Both the position numbers and the translations under genes were made by a program. Shown in pieces: positions 54,587 to 63,800 of a stretch of 64,000 nt of DNA. This DNA comes from Gammaproteobacteria bacterium (GTDB lineage Bacteria; Pseudomonadota; Gammaproteobacteria; Arenicellales; JAANXG01): contig JAHEKE010000001.1 of NCBI GenBank assembly GCA_024638505.1, positions 186,001 to 250,000 on the forward strand. Direction: 5' to 3'. Every line of letters starts with the position of its first letter. The first letter of the stretch is position 1. A model generated the notes under the pieces. That model saw nothing but the letters and a program-made list of their open reading frames with translations. It did no database searches and had not been told where the DNA came from.

Positions 54587-56251
54587 ATGCGGCGGGGGCC
54601 GTCGAGGGCAAAGATTATGGTAGCGGTTGCTATGTTGTCACAAATTGGTTGCGCGGTTTCTACCAAACCGTTTACCGACACCGAGCGCAGCGACCGCGTC
54701 TCGACGGACATTGAGCAACTCTTCGCTGGCCAAGCGCCGGTTACTGAGGCCGTTAGCCTGGCAGAAGCCATTGCCCGGGCGATTAAATACAACATCGAGC
54801 ATCGGGTCAGCATGATGGAGTACGCCGTAGCGACGCGCTCATTCGACGTAGCAAAGATGGAGCTCCTGCCGCAGATGGTTGTGTCCGCAGGGTATACCAA
54901 TCGCAGCAATCAGGCGGGAGCGAGCAGTTTCTCCCTGTTGACGGGACAGGAAAGCCTGGAGCCTTCCACCTCGCAGGAGAAGGAGAGGAAGTTGGCTGAT
55001 GTGACTGTCGCTTGGAACGTTCTCGACTTCGGTGTGAGCTATGTCACCGCCAGACAGCGCCAGGATCAGATTCGCATCACCGAAGAGCGCCGGCGTAAGG
55101 CGGTACAGAACATCATGCAGGACGTGATTGCAGCGTTCTGGCCCGCGTGGAGTGCGCAGCAGCAGCTACCGAAAATGGACCAGCTGCTGGAAGACACGCA
55201 AAGTGCAATTGGCCGTTTAAGACGATCAGTTGAAAGAGGCACGAAAAGAAAAAAAGAAGCGCTGCAGTACGAGCGCAATCTGCTGGATACGCACTTGAAG
55301 TTATGGCAAATGCGTGAACTGATGGAGCTTGATAGAACCCGTCTCGCCAGACTGATGAATCTGCGACCCGGCAGCGACTATGTTCTAGCGCCGCCAAAAC
55401 AGCGTAGCGTGCCCAATTCTCTATCCATCCCGATCGACCAGCTCGAGGCCAACGCGCTGCTCGATCGCCCCGAGTTGCGGGAAGAGGATTACCAGTTGCG
55501 CGTGACTCAGCTGGAGGCGCGTAAAGCGCTGCTGCGCATGTTCCCGGGAATCGAGCTCAACCTGGGAGGGCACTATGACAGCAACGTGTTTCTGTTCAAC
55601 AACAGCTGGGCCGATGTCGGCCTGCGCATTAGTTGGAATCTGTTTAACTTCTTCACCGGTGGTGCTCAAAAGAAGTTCCAGGAAGCGCGGATAGATCTGG
55701 CAGACGCGCGACGCGCAGCCCTGTCGATGGCAGTGATGACGCAGTTAAGACTGGCGGTGCAACGCTATGAGCTGGCGCGGCGACGCTTTCAGGCGGTGAA
55801 TGACTTAGCCACGGTCGACGATTCACTGTCTAAATTCGCCTTGGCCGACCAACAGACCCAAACCGAACTCTATGTTATCCGCGCGCGCACCAATGCCCTT
55901 GAGTCAAACATGCGGAGAGACATTGTCTACGGTGAAATGCAGAGCGCTTTGGCGCGTGTGTTCAATTCGATTGGCGTGGATCCGCTGCCAAAGGAGATCG
56001 GCTCGCATGAGCTGAAGCCGCTCAGTAGGACCATTGAAATTCACTGGCAGTATCTGCTGGAAACCTATGTCAACGGGCCTGCACTGTCGCTGAGCGCAGA
56101 ACTCCCCATGCGCGAGATACAAGCGCAAACAGCTCTGCATGCAGCGGAAGACGATACAGGTACGGCGGATACCGGCGCTTCGGTTATGCGGACATCAACA
56201 CCCCGTCGCGACGAGGGACTTTGGCATTACGGAGTCGAGTGGCGTGACTGA
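54587..56251 (+). CDS. TolC-type outer-membrane efflux lipoprotein
   Basis: This is 554 residues from the ATG at 54587 (MRRGPSRAKIMVAVAMLSQI). The basic start, hydrophobic stretch and Cys in SQIGCAVST suggest a lipoprotein signal; the lipobox is imperfect. Two OEP repeats follow: VSLAEAIARAIKYNIEHRVS ... NVLDFGVSYVTARQRQDQI, then ANALLDRPELREEDYQLRV ... ISWNLFNFFTGGAQKKFQEA. The protein should trimerise into an outer-membrane channel with a periplasmic tunnel. It is the first gene of the export locus; its stop overlaps the HlyD-like gene start (GTGACTGA). Confidence 0.88.
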   Translation: MRRGPSRAKIMVAVAMLSQIGCAVSTKPFTDTERSDRVSTDIEQLFAGQAPVTEAVSLAEAIARAIKYNIEHRVSMMEYAVATRSFDVAKMELLPQMVVSAGYTNRSNQAGASSFSLLTGQESLEPSTSQEKERKLADVTVAWNVLDFGVSYVTARQRQDQIRITEERRRKAVQNIMQDVIAAFWPAWSAQQQLPKMDQLLEDTQSAIGRLRRSVERGTKRKKEALQYERNLLDTHLKLWQMRELMELDRTRLARLMNLRPGSDYVLAPPKQRSVPNSLSIPIDQLEANALLDRPELREEDYQLRVTQLEARKALLRMFPGIELNLGGHYDSNVFLFNNSWADVGLRISWNLFNFFTGGAQKKFQEARIDLADARRAALSMAVMTQLRLAVQRYELARRRFQAVNDLATVDDSLSKFALADQQTQTELYVIRARTNALESNMRRDIVYGEMQSALARVFNSIGVDPLPKEIGSHELKPLSRTIEIHWQYLLETYVNGPALSLSAELPMREIQAQTALHAAEDDTGTADTGASVMRTSTPRRDEGLWHYGVEWRD

Positions 56252-57065
56252 TAAGCGCGATCTAGTGCACATCGCGCGGTTGATAGGACTGGGCGCTGCT
56301 ATCTGCCTATCGCCCCTCAACAGCTCAGCACAAGATGCGCGGGCGGCAACCACAGAGCTGGGAACCCAGGCTGAGGGGATAGCACCCGGCCCGGATGCCA
56401 TTGACGACGAGATTCGCGCCCTGCTGATTCCTCACCGTCAGGCCGTGATCTCGAGCTTGCTTGCTGCCCGGGTGAAAACCATCCATGTACGGGATGGTGA
56501 CCGATTTAAACAAGGCGATGTTTTGATATCGTTCAACTGCGCCGTGCAAACAGCCAATCTCCGCTCTGCTCTAGCCAAGCAGAAGCAGTATCAAATTACG
56601 CACGATGCCAACGTTGATCTGCGCAAAGATGAGGGTGTCAGTAAACTCGATGTCGCCCTGTCCGCGGCCAAGCTGGAGGAAGGGAGAGCAAACGTGGAGT
56701 TGGCCCTGGCGCAGCACCGGCATTGTAAGGTTAAGGCCCCATACGATGGCAGGGTAGCTGAGGTGTCGGTCAACGAACACGAAAGTGTCGAGATCGGCAG
56801 TGAGCTGATTACGATCTTGGACAACACGGAGTTGGAGATGACTTTGCATTTGCCTTCCCCGTGGATAGCAACCATAGCGACAGGCCGCAAGTTCAAAGTT
56901 TCTATCGATGAGACAGGCAAACTGTATGATGCCAGCGTGATGCGGATCAGTCCCAAGATTGATCCCACCAGTCACACGTTTAAAGTCACCGCCCACATTG
57001 TGGGCCAACAAGACGACTTAGTTGCGGGTATGAGTGGCAATGCGCATTTTGGCTCGACGCAATGA
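56244..57065 (+). CDS. HlyD-like periplasmic adaptor
   Basis: This is 273 residues from the GTG at 56244; ATG 56139 lies inside the previous gene. A signal peptide (RLIGLGAAICLSPLNSSAQ) is followed by the lipoyl/barrel-sandwich half (VKTIHVRDGDRFKQGDVLIS), a short coiled-coil hairpin and the second half KVKAPYDGRVAEVSVNEHES. A beta-barrel domain closes the protein. Adaptors of this type bridge an inner-membrane partner to TolC. The next gene starts at the overlapping ATGA, so the two are co-translated. It has no membrane anchor beyond the signal. Confidence 0.88.
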   Translation: MTDKRDLVHIARLIGLGAAICLSPLNSSAQDARAATTELGTQAEGIAPGPDAIDDEIRALLIPHRQAVISSLLAARVKTIHVRDGDRFKQGDVLISFNCAVQTANLRSALAKQKQYQITHDANVDLRKDEGVSKLDVALSAAKLEEGRANVELALAQHRHCKVKAPYDGRVAEVSVNEHESVEIGSELITILDNTELEMTLHLPSPWIATIATGRKFKVSIDETGKLYDASVMRISPKIDPTSHTFKVTAHIVGQQDDLVAGMSGNAHFGSTQ

Positions 57066-58450
57066 CCGCGCAGCCAATCGAGCATCCCATTGCTTTCAGT
57101 CTGGAAGCATCTGCTCGGGACTCGACCCTGTCCGCCCTCATTGCACTTGAGCGCACCACCCTCAAGGCAACCTCGGTCGAACAGCTTGCTTTCATCGCGG
57201 TCAACGAAACACATCGGCTAGTCGACTATTATCAATGCCTGCTGTGGCGGCTCAACCCGGCGGGCAAGGTTAAGATACAATCGATCTCGGGTGTATCAGA
57301 GATCGATCAACATTCGCAGGCGGCACTATCGCTCAAGCGCCTGGTCCAGGCGATTCAGAAAAACCGGAAAGATTCTGGGCTAAGTCCGATCACCCGCGAC
57401 GACGTCCCTTCTAAAATGCGGCAAGTATGGGACGAATGGCTGCCCGCCCACGGCCTGTGGTGCCCCTTTGTTCGGCCCGGCAGTGAAATCGACGCCGGTC
57501 TACTGCTCACGCGCGATGCGCCCTGCACAGATGCGGAGCTCGAGCTGCTTGTTCCGCTGGTAGAGATCTATGCCCATGTGTGGAATTCACTCGAGGCGAA
57601 AACAAAGAAATCATATTCCGGGCTGGTTAATGTTTTGCGCAGACGGTCATCGCGCATTGCGCTGCTCGTCCTGTTGCTCGGCATTATGGCGTTACCGATT
57701 AAGGAGTCAGCACTAGCGCCGGCGGACATCGTTCCCGATCAAGCGCTCGTGGTCAGTGCGCCGGTGAAAGGGGCGATCAAGGAATTCCACGTACGTCCCA
57801 ACGAGTCGGTGGAGAGCGGACAACTACTATTTTCTCTGGACGATACTGAATTCAAGAGCCGCTACGAAATTGCTGCTAAGAGCCTCGAAGTTGCCCAAGC
57901 GGATTATTTGCGATCGGCGCAGAAATCGTTCAGTGACGCGCAGAGCAAATCGGAAGCGAAGTTACTGAAGGTGCGGGTCGAGCAAAAACAGCTGGAAAAA
58001 CAGCACGCACAGCTGTTGTTGGAGCGAACCAGAGTTCGCGCAGAACAAAAAGGGATTGCCGTGTTTGCCGACGTCAACGATTGGATAGGCCAGCCAGTTG
58101 AAGTCGGTGAGCGCATCTTAATGCTGGCTGATCCCAAGCGTGCAGAGATTCAGATCTGGCTGGCGGTTGAAGATAGCGTTAATCTGCAGCCAGGGGCCGA
58201 GGTGCAGATGTTTTTGAACACCGATCCGACCTCCCCTTTAAGTGCAAAAATTCGGCAAACCAGTTACCAGCCTGTTAGAACGCCCGAAGGCACGCTCGCT
58301 TTTCGCTTGAAGGCCGAGCTCGACGCCTCCGAAGAGACGCCTCGCATCGGCCTTAAGGGGACGGCGAAAGTATATGGTGGAACGGTCACCATTCTTTATT
58401 ACATCGTACGCCGGCCTCTGGCAGCGCTACGGCAGATGCTGGGCGTTTAA
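57062..58450 (+). CDS. GAF-like/HlyD fusion adaptor in the inner membrane
   Basis: This 462-residue protein has a cytoplasmic N-terminal region (about 1-190) with GAF-like features (LIALERTTLKATSVEQLAFI, then VNETHRLVDYYQCLLWRLN). One membrane helix (ALLVLLLGIMALPI, near 200-215) and a periplasmic HlyD-like part follow (VVSAPVKGAIKEFHVRPNES, a coiled coil around KSFSDAQSKSEAKLLK, then GIAVFADVNDWIGQPVEVGE). A GAF domain on a membrane-fusion protein suggests small-molecule or redox sensing linked to export; that is inference. It overlaps the preceding gene and is followed 18 bp later by the M50 gene. Confidence 0.8.
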   Translation: MTAQPIEHPIAFSLEASARDSTLSALIALERTTLKATSVEQLAFIAVNETHRLVDYYQCLLWRLNPAGKVKIQSISGVSEIDQHSQAALSLKRLVQAIQKNRKDSGLSPITRDDVPSKMRQVWDEWLPAHGLWCPFVRPGSEIDAGLLLTRDAPCTDAELELLVPLVEIYAHVWNSLEAKTKKSYSGLVNVLRRRSSRIALLVLLLGIMALPIKESALAPADIVPDQALVVSAPVKGAIKEFHVRPNESVESGQLLFSLDDTEFKSRYEIAAKSLEVAQADYLRSAQKSFSDAQSKSEAKLLKVRVEQKQLEKQHAQLLLERTRVRAEQKGIAVFADVNDWIGQPVEVGERILMLADPKRAEIQIWLAVEDSVNLQPGAEVQMFLNTDPTSPLSAKIRQTSYQPVRTPEGTLAFRLKAELDASEETPRIGLKGTAKVYGGTVTILYYIVRRPLAALRQMLGV

Positions 58451-58468
58451 ACCGCTTCCTCTCCCCAC

Positions 58469-60637
58469 ATGTCGAGTTCAATCGCGCTGGTTGGAACAGC
58501 TGGGCCGACGAAGGCGGAAGGTGTTCCCAGCCTGGTCCATCGGCTGCGTGAGGATCTAAACTTCTACGCCGGGGCCACCGGCCGTAACGGCGAGCCAACC
58601 TGGACTATCCACGACCCCGTCCGCAACAAGTTTTTTCACATCGGCTGGCTTGAATTTGAGTTGCTGAAATATTGGTCTTCACGCTGCCCTGAATCGATTG
58701 CCAGCCAGGTCAATAAACACAGCCCGCTTGACGCACAAGTTACGGATGTCCAAGCACTGGATGCTTTTTTAGCGCGAAACGAACTGGTTTGGGCAGAAGA
58801 TAACGACAGCAGCCAGGCGTTGTTGCAAAAACATAGGCGCAATCAGCGTGGCAGCATCTGGTCGTTCCTCATCCATCGCTATCTTTTTTTCCGCATCCCG
58901 CTGGTGCATCCGGATCGTTTTCTTGCAGCGACTTTCCCCCTAATCAAGCCCGTTTTCAGCCGGATTTTTCGCCGTATTCTCCTCCTCATCGCCGCAGTGG
59001 GAATCTATCTGGTTATGCGCGACTGGCATACTTTTGCGCAGACGTTTCAATATCTGTTTTCATGGCAGGGAGTTTTCTATTTCACGCTCGCGCTAATCGT
59101 TTCAAAGTCCCTGCACGAATTGGGCCATGCTTATACCTGCAAGCGCTACGGCTTAAGCGTCCCGACCATGGGCATCGCCTTTCTGGTGATGTGGCCGTTT
59201 TTGTACACCGATACCACAGAATCCTGGAAGCTCGCCAGTAAACGGCAGCGCATGAGTATTGGCTTTGCCGGGATATTTGCCGAACTTAGCCTGGCCGCGT
59301 TCGCCACCCTGCTCTGGAATTTTCTGCCGGAGGGGGCGTTACGCAGCGCCGTGTTTTTTATTGCGACCGCGTCGTGGGTAATTACCCTGGCGATAAACAT
59401 CAATCCCTTCATGCGCTGGGATGGTTACTACCTGTTATCAGATCTGCTCAATGTACAGAACCTCCAGCCCAGGGCGTTTGCACTCGGCAGGTGGCGGCTG
59501 CGCGAACTGCTGTTCGGGCTTGGTGAACCACCAACGGAATCATTACCCCCGCGTTTGCAGCGTACCCTCATCCTTTACGCTTACAGCACGTGGTTGTATC
59601 GGTTCGTACTGTTTCTAGGCATTGCCCTGCTGGTTTATTACTTCTTTTTCAAGGCCTTAGGACTGGTATTGATGCTCGTCGAGCTGGCCTGGTTTATTGG
59701 ACGACCGATTTATACAGAGGTTCGCGCATGGCACGAGCGGAGGGCGGCGTTGAAATGGAACAAAAATATCGTTCTCTCCAGCGCGTTTCTGATTTTGATG
59801 ATCGTTTTATTGTTTGTGCCCTGGCAGCGACATATTGCCGCCCCAGCCGTGCTGCAGCCCGCGCTGCACAAAACGTTCTACTCTCCACTGCCGGCGCGCC
59901 TGAAAAACATTTACGTTGCGCCCAACGAAACCGTAGCGGCCGGCCAGCCGCTGTTCGATTTGCATTCATCCGAGCTGGAATTCCAAATGCGTCGGGCAAG
60001 CAGTCAAATAAAGCTGTACCGCGTCAGCCTGGGGCGGCTTGGCCGGTCTGACCTGTTGGAAAATCAAGATGTGGTTCAACAGAAGCTGCAGGAGGCGGTC
60101 ACCGCCTACGACGGCTACCTGAATCAGATGAGCCAGCTGACAATCTTGGCGCCCTTTAGCGGTGAGGTGGTAGACGTAGCGGACAACCTGACGCCGGGAC
60201 TGTGGGTTACTGATAGACTACCCCTGGCGACCCTGGCGGATAAAACCACCATTGGCGGATTCGCCTACGTCACGGAACATCAGCTGGAGCGTATTACTCG
60301 AGGGGCAGCGGCGTATTTTTATCCAGATAATAGCGGCCTGATCACGGTCCGCATGCGCGTTGCCGAGATCGACCGCGCCAGCAGTACCTCGCTGCACGAG
60401 CAGCCTGTGCTGGCGTCAACCCTGGGTGGCCCAATTCCCACGCGAGAAACGCCTAACGGTATGCTGGTTCCCGAGCAGGCGCTATACCGTTTACGACTAT
60501 CCGTAGGCCAGCTTCCCCCTGACCTCCAGTCCACCGTGTCGCGGGGTACGGTTCATATAGAGGCGCAGTCAGCGAGCTGGGCGCAAGATATCTGGCATCA
60601 GGTCGTGGCCGTGCTTGTTCGTGAGTCTGGCTTTTAA
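58469..60637 (+). CDS. M50 metalloprotease fused to HlyD-like domain, with PqqD-like N-terminus
   Basis: This is a 722-residue polytopic protein. Residues 1 to about 115 look like a winged-helix PqqD-type domain (HDPVRNKFFHIGWLEFELL...DAFLARNELV). About 160-440 is the M50 membrane protease with the zinc motif HELGH (H216, E217, H220) and the third ligand in NPFMRWDGYY (D318). About 450-722 is a HlyD-like periplasmic module (SPLPARLKNIYVAPNETVAA, LTILAPFSGEVVDVADN). PqqD-like domains bind leader peptides in other systems. I infer that it recognises and cleaves, or helps export, the giant protein encoded downstream. There is no ABC domain. Confidence 0.85.
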   Translation: MSSSIALVGTAGPTKAEGVPSLVHRLREDLNFYAGATGRNGEPTWTIHDPVRNKFFHIGWLEFELLKYWSSRCPESIASQVNKHSPLDAQVTDVQALDAFLARNELVWAEDNDSSQALLQKHRRNQRGSIWSFLIHRYLFFRIPLVHPDRFLAATFPLIKPVFSRIFRRILLLIAAVGIYLVMRDWHTFAQTFQYLFSWQGVFYFTLALIVSKSLHELGHAYTCKRYGLSVPTMGIAFLVMWPFLYTDTTESWKLASKRQRMSIGFAGIFAELSLAAFATLLWNFLPEGALRSAVFFIATASWVITLAININPFMRWDGYYLLSDLLNVQNLQPRAFALGRWRLRELLFGLGEPPTESLPPRLQRTLILYAYSTWLYRFVLFLGIALLVYYFFFKALGLVLMLVELAWFIGRPIYTEVRAWHERRAALKWNKNIVLSSAFLILMIVLLFVPWQRHIAAPAVLQPALHKTFYSPLPARLKNIYVAPNETVAAGQPLFDLHSSELEFQMRRASSQIKLYRVSLGRLGRSDLLENQDVVQQKLQEAVTAYDGYLNQMSQLTILAPFSGEVVDVADNLTPGLWVTDRLPLATLADKTTIGGFAYVTEHQLERITRGAAAYFYPDNSGLITVRMRVAEIDRASSTSLHEQPVLASTLGGPIPTRETPNGMLVPEQALYRLRLSVGQLPPDLQSTVSRGTVHIEAQSASWAQDIWHQVVAVLVRESGF

Positions 60638-60702
60638 AATCATTTAATTCCCGCTGGCCCAGCTTCATCCCGGGCAGCCTGGGGGTTAAGAACCGGATAA
60701 AC

Positions 60703-60717
60703 TGACAAATTCTGTCA
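60703..60717. promoter_or_regulatory. Short inverted repeat upstream of the giant gene
   Basis: TGACA-AATTC-TGTCA has a 5-bp symmetry and lies about 65 bp after the M50 gene and 170 bp before the giant gene start. It may mark a separate promoter or operator for the giant gene. Confidence 0.35.
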
Positions 60718-60760
60718 CATTTCCTCCTGAACCCGCATTGCGCATCCTCATCTCCCGTCT

Positions 60761-60777
60761 ACACTTAATGTAAGTGT
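60761..60777. promoter_or_regulatory. Perfect inverted repeat ACACTTA-ATG-TAAGTGT
   Basis: A 7-bp perfect inverted repeat with a 3-base centre, about 110 bp upstream of the giant gene's GTG start. It looks like a dimeric-regulator site in the 251-bp gap that separates the export genes from their probable substrate. Confidence 0.45.
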
Positions 60778-60786
60778 CTGAGATCG

Positions 60787-60806
60787 CCGGATTTTTTCAA
60801 ATCCGG
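60787..60806. terminator. Hairpin in the leader of the giant gene
   Basis: CCGGATTT-TTTC-AAATCCGG is a perfect 8-bp stem with a 4-base loop, 82 bp upstream of the giant gene's start. No T-tract follows, so it may be an mRNA leader or processing hairpin that sets substrate-versus-machinery levels rather than a strong terminator. Confidence 0.4.
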
Positions 60807-60888
60807 GCCATCACACCTAAGTAGTAATACGGGTGGTCACCCGCCAGCGCTGGGGAGCGCGGACGGTATTACGTGGGGGAAATCTAAA

Positions 60889-63800
60889 GTGGGTAAGAAG
60901 TCAGCCCAATTGGGTCGACGTTGGAGTACAGCGACAAAATCCCGCCGGCGGTCGGTGGGAATGCGTCGACCCAGTTTGTTGATGGCGCTGGAGCCGCGCA
61001 TTATGTTCGACGGCGCGGCGGTGGCTGTCGCCGTTGACACCGCGGCGGATGCTGCCGCAACAGACACCGCCGACTTAATCCCGACCACCGACTCGGCGCT
61101 AGATACGCAAAACGAGTCCAGCTCAACTTCTAATGACCCGGTTACAGATGAGCCTACTGGTTCGCAGAGCGAAGACACGGCAGCCGGCTATACCCCCGGT
61201 GTGACCGGCCAGGAACCCAACTCAGACGGCTCAAGTGTAATAGCCCCCGCTGAAGCATCAACGGACGATACGTCTGTCGATGATATCCAAACCGCATCTT
61301 TTGCCGCTGAGACCACTGCGGATAGCTCTTCAGGCACGGTGAGGGAGAATGGTGACGCTTCCAATATTAGCGATATACAAGAGAACATTTTTGACCTTGC
61401 ATTGAGCGACGGCGGTGATGCCAACGCTCAGACTGAGCAGCCAATCACATTGGGTGAAGATATCAGCGCAGATGAAGAAACTGTCTATGGTGCTGACGAG
61501 CCGCTGGTGGAGTGGGAAACCGTTTCCTACGAGTTGGAGGCGGCTGATAGTCAACAGGCGGACCCGCAGCAAGACAGCGCTTCCAGCAGCGAGAGCCAGA
61601 ACGAGCAAAATGAGGCTGCGCTCCCGGATAGCCAGGAAACCGTAGCGCCAGCCGAAGATAGCCATTCGGCACCGATCACCTCTGCGCCGACCGAAAGCGG
61701 CGTGCGTGAGGTGATTTTCATTGACAGCGCCGTGGCCGATTATGAATCCCTGGTAGCGAGCATCGCTAACGACTGGGGCCTTAGCGATGCGAACACCAGC
61801 CTCACTGAAAGTTTTTACGACGCTAGCATGGTCGACAGCGCCTCTGTTGAGGCCGCGCCCCACCCCACTCCCGATAACTCAGATAACACCATTGGCACCG
61901 ATAGCACCACCGCTTTAGGCACGGACACGGATCCGACTGAATCTACGTCCTTCGATCTCAGCGAGGGTTCCCTACTGCTAGGTGACATACAAATCTTTCT
62001 TTTACAAAGCAATCAGGACGGGATTGATCAAATCACGGACGTCCTGGCGGGCTTTCAGGGTCTGGCCGGCGTGCATATTGTATCTCATGGCACCAGCGGG
62101 GCAGTTAAGGTCGGAAGCACCTGGCTGCACGGCGATAACCTGGACACCTACGCCAACGACATTACCAGCTGGCAGTCGGCGTTTTCCGAGAATGGAGACT
62201 TGTTGCTCTATGGATGTGATCTGGCCAGCGACGCACAAGGCCAGCAGTTAGTTCAAGCTCTGAGCGAGCTCACCGGCGCAGACGTTGCTGCCAGCACTGA
62301 CGATACCGGCCATCAGTCCTTAGGCGGGGACTGGCAGCTCGAATATCAGACGGCGGCGATCGAGACTAGCATCGGATTTAGGGCGGAGGTACAGCAAGAC
62401 TGGTCAAACTTGCTGGCCAATTTCGTCGTCACATCGACTGCCGATAGCGGTGCCGGATCTTTTCGCCAGGCGATTATTGACGCCAACGCCCTTTCCGGTA
62501 CCGATACCATCACCTTCAACATCTCGGCCCCGCTGGTTAATGGCGCACACACAATCAGCCTTGCCTCGGGGCTGCCGGATATCATTGATACGGTTGTCAT
62601 AGATGGGTCAACTGAACCTGACTACGCGGGCACGCCCGTCATCGAGCTAGACGGAGCCGGCGCAGGATTAGGGGTGGATGGATTACGGTTGGTTGCTGGA
62701 AGCGACGGCAGCGCCATTCGAGGCCTGTCCATCCAAAATTTTGACTACAACGGCATCTTGTTACAGAGTGATAACAACACCATCGCGGGCAACTATATCG
62801 GCCTTGATGCCGACGGGAGCACGGTAGCAGGGAACAACCTATCGAACACCGGGATTCAGGGTGGGATACGCATTGAATCCGCTGACAACACTATTGGCGG
62901 CCTTACCGCTGCGGATCGCAACGTGGTGTCCGGAAACACTTTCAGCGGAATCGCATTGGCCGGTGCTGGCGCTACCGGAAACCAGGTGGTGGGTAACTAC
63001 ATCGGCACCGACGCGGGCGGCACGCTCGACCGGGGCAATACACAAGAAGGGATCGAAATCGATGCCGCTAACAGCAATACCATTGGCGGCCTGACGGCCA
63101 ATGCGCGCAACATCATATCGGGCAATGACAGTGACGGTATCGAGATTGACAGTGCTGACTTTACCGTTATTCAGGGCAACTACATTGGGACTGATTACAC
63201 CGGCACACTTGACTTGGGCAACGCTCGCGATGGCATAGATATAAATGAGAATACCGGTGATGGCGCGACCGGCACCCTGATTGGCGGGACCGACCCGAAC
63301 GCCGGTAACCTCATCGCCGGCAACGATATGAACGGTATCGAGGTACGCGATGCACCGACAATAGAAAATTCCATCCTGGGGAACCGTATCTACGCCAACG
63401 GACTGCTCGGCATCAATCTAGGCCTTATCAACGACGGTGTCACCGCCAACGATGTTGGCGATGTCGATTCTGGTGCCAATAATCTGCAGAACTTCCCTGT
63501 AATAACTTCCGCTACCAGCACCGCAGCCGGGACCGCACTGCTGGGCTCACTCAACAGCGAAGCCGATACCACCTATCGCATAGAGTTCTTCGCTAGTCCG
63601 CCTTCGATCGCAGACTCAACCCACGGCGAGGGTGAGCGCTACCTCGGTTTCACAACAGTGACAACCGATGGTTCGGGTGATGCCAACTTCAACTTTACCC
63701 TGACTGATGTCTGGGTGAACGCAGGTGACCGGATCTCCGCCACGTCAACAGAAGATCTCGGCAGTGGCAACTATGGCAGCACGTCCGAGTTTGCTGCTAA

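Noticed and set aside
60720-60800. Sigma-54 promoter before the giant gene
   Set aside because: A TTGC appears near 60738, but no GG is present at the required 10-base spacing.
60787-60860. Cyclic-di-GMP riboswitch in the giant gene's leader
   Set aside because: The hairpins are suggestive, but the conserved core of the GEMM class (GACGCAAAGCC-like) is absent.
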